Positions 61,866 to 64,000 of a DNA stretch of 64,000 nucleotides are shown here, one piece after another. Both the position numbers and the translations under genes were made by a program. Location of the stretch: positions 1,364,001 through 1,428,000 of the forward strand of contig CAWHEL010000004.1 in NCBI GenBank assembly GCA_963828555.1, given 5' to 3'. Numbering within the stretch: the first letter of the stretch is position 1; each line of letters opens with the position of its first letter. The notes under the pieces were generated by a model. It saw only the letters and a list, made by a program, of their open reading frames with translations, was not told where the DNA came from and made no database searches. The DNA comes from JADJPO01 sp963828555. GTDB lineage: Bacteria; Actinomycetota; Actinomycetes; Actinomycetales; Kineosporiaceae.

Positions 61866-61875
61866 GAGCAGTGCT

Positions 61876-61947
61876 GGGTTATGCGCAGCGTTCGCTCGTC
61901 GTGCCTGGTGAGAGGGCTGGGCGAGGGCTGACCGCTGCGCATAACCC
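61876..61947. repeat. Perfect 15-bp inverted repeat at the end of the recombinase element
   Basis: GGGTTATGCGCAGCG (61876-61890) and its reverse complement (61933-61947) enclose 42 bases. The pair lies exactly between the truncated intron and the stop of the last recombinase gene, as a terminal recombination site or palindromic end of a RIT-like element would. Confidence 0.6.
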
Positions 61948-61964
61948 TGGCGTGGGTCCTGGGT

Positions 61965-62973
61965 TCAGAGGTTGGCGAGCCAGTTGAGCAGTCCGGGATC
62001 TTGGTTCCATTCGGGTAGGTCGTCGGTGACGACGTCGGTGTAGGCGGCTTCGAGGGCTTTGCGTTTGGCCTCGGTCGAGGCGCGCGCGTAGATCTCGGTG
62101 GTGGACAGCTCGACGTGCCCGAGGAGGTCGCGGATGTAGGGCAACGGGACGCCTGCCTCGTAGAGGTGCATGGCCTTGCTATGACGCAGGGTGTGCGGGC
62201 TGAGGTCGGCGTTGGCGAGCGTCGGATCGCCGGTCTTGGTCTGGTACTTGCTGAGGATCCAGGCGATCCCGCCGCGGCTGAGCTTGCCTCGGTGCTGGTT
62301 GAAGAACAGCGGGTGGTCGTCGTGGCCGGGCCTGTCGAGGCCGTGTTCGGCGAGGTAGGCGCGCAGGAGCGTCAGCCGTGTTGCCGGTGAGCGGGACGTG
62401 GCGGGTCTTTCGGCCTTTGCCGGTCAGGGCGGCCAGCGCGGGCGGCTCGAGGCGGATGTCGCGGACGGTGAGGTCGGCGAGTTCCTGGACCCTGGCTGCG
62501 GTGTCGTAGAGGGTGGCGAGCAGGGTCGCGTCGCGGCGGCCCTGCCGGGTGGATCGGTCGGGCTGGGCGAGCAGGCGGCGGGTCTGCTCGACGGTCAGGT
62601 GGTTGACGCGCCGGCCGGGGCTGCTCGCTTGGCGGGGATGGCGAGGATGTCCTGGCAGCAGGCCATCCGGGTGGGGTCTTGGGACTGCATCCACCGGTAG
62701 AACGAGCTGATCGCGGCCAGGCGCTGGTTGCGGGTCGAGGCGCTGTTGTGCCTGCTGGCCTGCAGCCAGTCCAGGAAGGCGGTGATGGCGGCGGCGTCGA
62801 TGCGGTCGAGGGTGAGTTTGTCCGGCGGGATGGATCGCTCGTCGCGGAAGAAGACGATCAGGAGCTTGAACGTGTCCCGGTAGGACGCGATCGTGTTGCG
62901 GTGAGCAGCCGCGCAGCCCGGCCAGGTGCGCGGTGAGGAAGCGGTGCAGGAAGACCGCGAAGTCAGTCGCCAT
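61965..62973 (-). pseudogene. Tyrosine recombinase, last gene of the series, frameshifted
   Basis: A XerC-like recombinase readable only across several frames: MATDFAVFLHRFLTAHLAGL, then NTIASYRDTFKLLIVFFRDE with the SAM-like domain RNQRLAAISSFYRWMQSQD, then RRDATLLATLYDTAARVQEL (first catalytic Arg) with GKGRKTRHVPLTG, then LSPHTLRHSKAMHLYEAGVP, IRDLLGHVELSTTEIYARAS with HxxR and the nucleophile Tyr. At least three single-base shifts. Its ATG overlaps the stop region of the preceding recombinase. Confidence 0.75.
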
Positions 62974-63951
62974 GGCATGGCCCGGCCGTGACGGGCGGGA
63001 CGACGTCACCGAGAGCATGCTGGACCCGGGCGGTGATGTGGGGGTAGGACTCGGCGGTCAGCCGCAGGTAGTAGGCGGTGTCGGCGATCGAGGAATGACC
63101 CAGGTAGGTCTGCAGGACCGGCAGCAGCGCGCCGACGTCCTGGCCGCGGGCGAACCACGACCGCAGGTTGTTGACCGCGAACGTATGGCGGAGGTCGTGA
63201 ACGCGGGGGCCGTGGCCTCGACCGCCGTGGGAGATGCGGGCCTGCCACAGGAACCGGCGGAAGTTCTTGTCGACGTTCCCGAGCGTCAGCGGCTGCCCGG
63301 TGCTGCCGGGGAAGAACCAGTCCCCGCCGCGTGCGCCCGGCGACGCTGGGCGTGGTAGTCGGCGAGCCTGGCGCGGAGCGGCTCGCTGACGGGCACCTGC
63401 CGGTCCTTGCCGCCCTTGCGCGTCACGGATGTGCAGGAGGCCGGTCGTCGAGGTCGACGTCGTCGACGCGCAGCAGGCGGGCCTCGGAGGCGCGCAGGCC
63501 GCAGGCGTAGATCGTGCGGAACAGCACCGGCATGACCAGGTGCCGCAACGGGACCTGCGAGTCGTAGTGGCAGCGGTCGGTCTGGGCGAACAGGGCCGCC
63601 AGTCCGGCGTCGGTGTAGATGTGCGGGACGTAGCGGGCGGGCCTGGGCAGCGCCCCGGCGGGCAGGACGTAAGCCGGCACGCCCCGGCGGCCTAGCCAGC
63701 GGGCCAGCTCCCGGACCGGCGCGACCAGGCCCTGCAGGGTCGCCGGCCTGACCCCACGCCGCCGGGCGGCCGCGATCCACGCCTCGACCGAGGCCTGGGT
63801 GGGCGCGTCCAGCCCGGGGAACTCGGCTGCGGCAGAAGGCGGCGAACCGGGCCAGCACCCGCTCCTCGGCGACGTATTTGAAGCCGACGGCGCGTTTCTC
63901 CGTGACCAGGGCCGTGATCGCCTCGGTCAGCGTGATCCGCGAGGAGCTCAT
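62963..63951 (-). pseudogene. Tyrosine recombinase, middle gene of the series, frameshifted
   Basis: Starts MSSSRITLTEAITALVTEKR with FKYVAEERVLARFAAFC, then continues in other frames: SVEAWIAAARRRGVRPATLQ, VMPVLFRTIYACGLRASEAR (catalytic Arg), GGKDRQVPVSEPLRARLADY, VHDLRHTFAVNNLRSWFARG (His-x-x-Arg box) and LQTYLGHSSIADTAYYLRLT (His and Tyr). All catalytic residues are present but at least three frameshifts interrupt it. Its ATG overlaps the stop of an upstream gene (ATGA). Confidence 0.75.
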
Positions 63952-64000
63952 CGTGACGCCTCCCGCGCCTGGCGCGTCCGGGTCAAGGGCACAGTTGGCC
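63948..64000 (-). CDS. 3' end of an upstream gene, probably the first recombinase of a trio
   Basis: The last 53 bases read on the minus strand give 16 codons (PTVPLTRTRQAREASR) and a TGA that overlaps the ATG of the middle recombinase. The 4-base overlap is the arrangement seen between the genes of recombinase-in-trio elements. The product itself cannot be recognised from 16 residues. Confidence 0.4.
   Translation of the reverse strand, partial: PTVPLTRTRQAREASR

Larger units (their letters stand above)
61011..61868 (-). mobile_element. Group II intron, 3' part only
   Basis: The minus strand carries the 3' half of a reverse transcriptase/maturase, then a domain V-like hairpin (61072-61105) and a domain VI-like hairpin with GCCCGGGG/CCCCGGGC stems, and finally the transposase exon. 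The intron's 5' ribozyme domains and the N-terminal half of its protein are absent; the break is at about 61868, immediately next to the inverted repeat and recombinase genes. Confidence 0.75.

Overview
The window is high-GC, densely packed DNA with many GTG starts and many ATGA or GTGA start/stop overlaps. Gene content (Rv0081-Rv0087-like hyc locus, PadR, MerR and ArsR regulators, VanW, RsgA, GGDEF) points to an Actinomycetota chromosome. The genus cannot be read from the sequence. The combination of succinate dehydrogenase/fumarate reductase, a very large pyruvate:ferredoxin oxidoreductase, a fused Nfn-like transhydrogenase and a hydrogenase-related membrane complex suggests a facultative or microaerophilic lifestyle with low-potential electron carriers.

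Layout. 1-2257: end of a succinate dehydrogenase/fumarate reductase operon (flavoprotein and iron-sulfur subunits). 2258-12638: a decayed potassium-channel gene, a VanW-like gene, a CoA-disulfide-reductase/NADH-oxidase-like flavoprotein, a two-component system divergent from a LolA-like protein plus an ABC-2 exporter, and rsgA. 12643-15813: one large membrane metallophosphoesterase. 15872-23308: an ArsR-type regulator and six co-oriented genes in the order of the M. tuberculosis Rv0081-Rv0087 locus. Its 'hydrogenase large subunit' has none of the four nickel-iron cysteines, so it is an energy-converting-hydrogenase-related (Ehr-type) complex and not a hydrogenase. 23363-26375: an L,D-transpeptidase, a secreted endonuclease/phosphatase-family protein and several gene remnants. 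26372-31758: a divergent sugar-acid cluster (SDR, IlvD/EDD dehydratase, SMP-30 lactonase, FAH-family diketo-acid hydrolase, zinc dehydrogenase) that would end in pyruvate. 31848-34382: chorismate mutase, a BKACE-family enzyme and a saccharopine dehydrogenase-like gene. 35159-40744: an unusual four-repeat protein, recQ, and a PadR/ABC transporter locus whose regulator is frameshifted and whose permease is truncated.

41407-49289 is the most striking locus: a 1677-residue one-chain pyruvate:ferredoxin oxidoreductase with a fused C-terminal monocluster ferredoxin, overlapping by ATGA a 950-residue protein that fuses an NfnB/GltD-like half to an NfnA-like half. Together they look like a two-polypeptide route from pyruvate to NAD(P)H through ferredoxin.

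49391-55270 carries small conserved-looking proteins, a diguanylate cyclase and a MerR regulator. From 55.3 kb to the end the window is an accessory graveyard: an IS1595-family element with readable ends and a frameshifted transposase, a broken luciferase-like gene, a lipoprotein between direct repeats, and a nested stack in which an IS1380-type transposase is interrupted by a group II intron, which is itself cut off by tyrosine recombinases arranged like a RIT (recombinase-in-trio) element. Several intergenic regions carry long perfect inverted repeats that share sequence with one another. No tRNA, rRNA or CRISPR array was seen.
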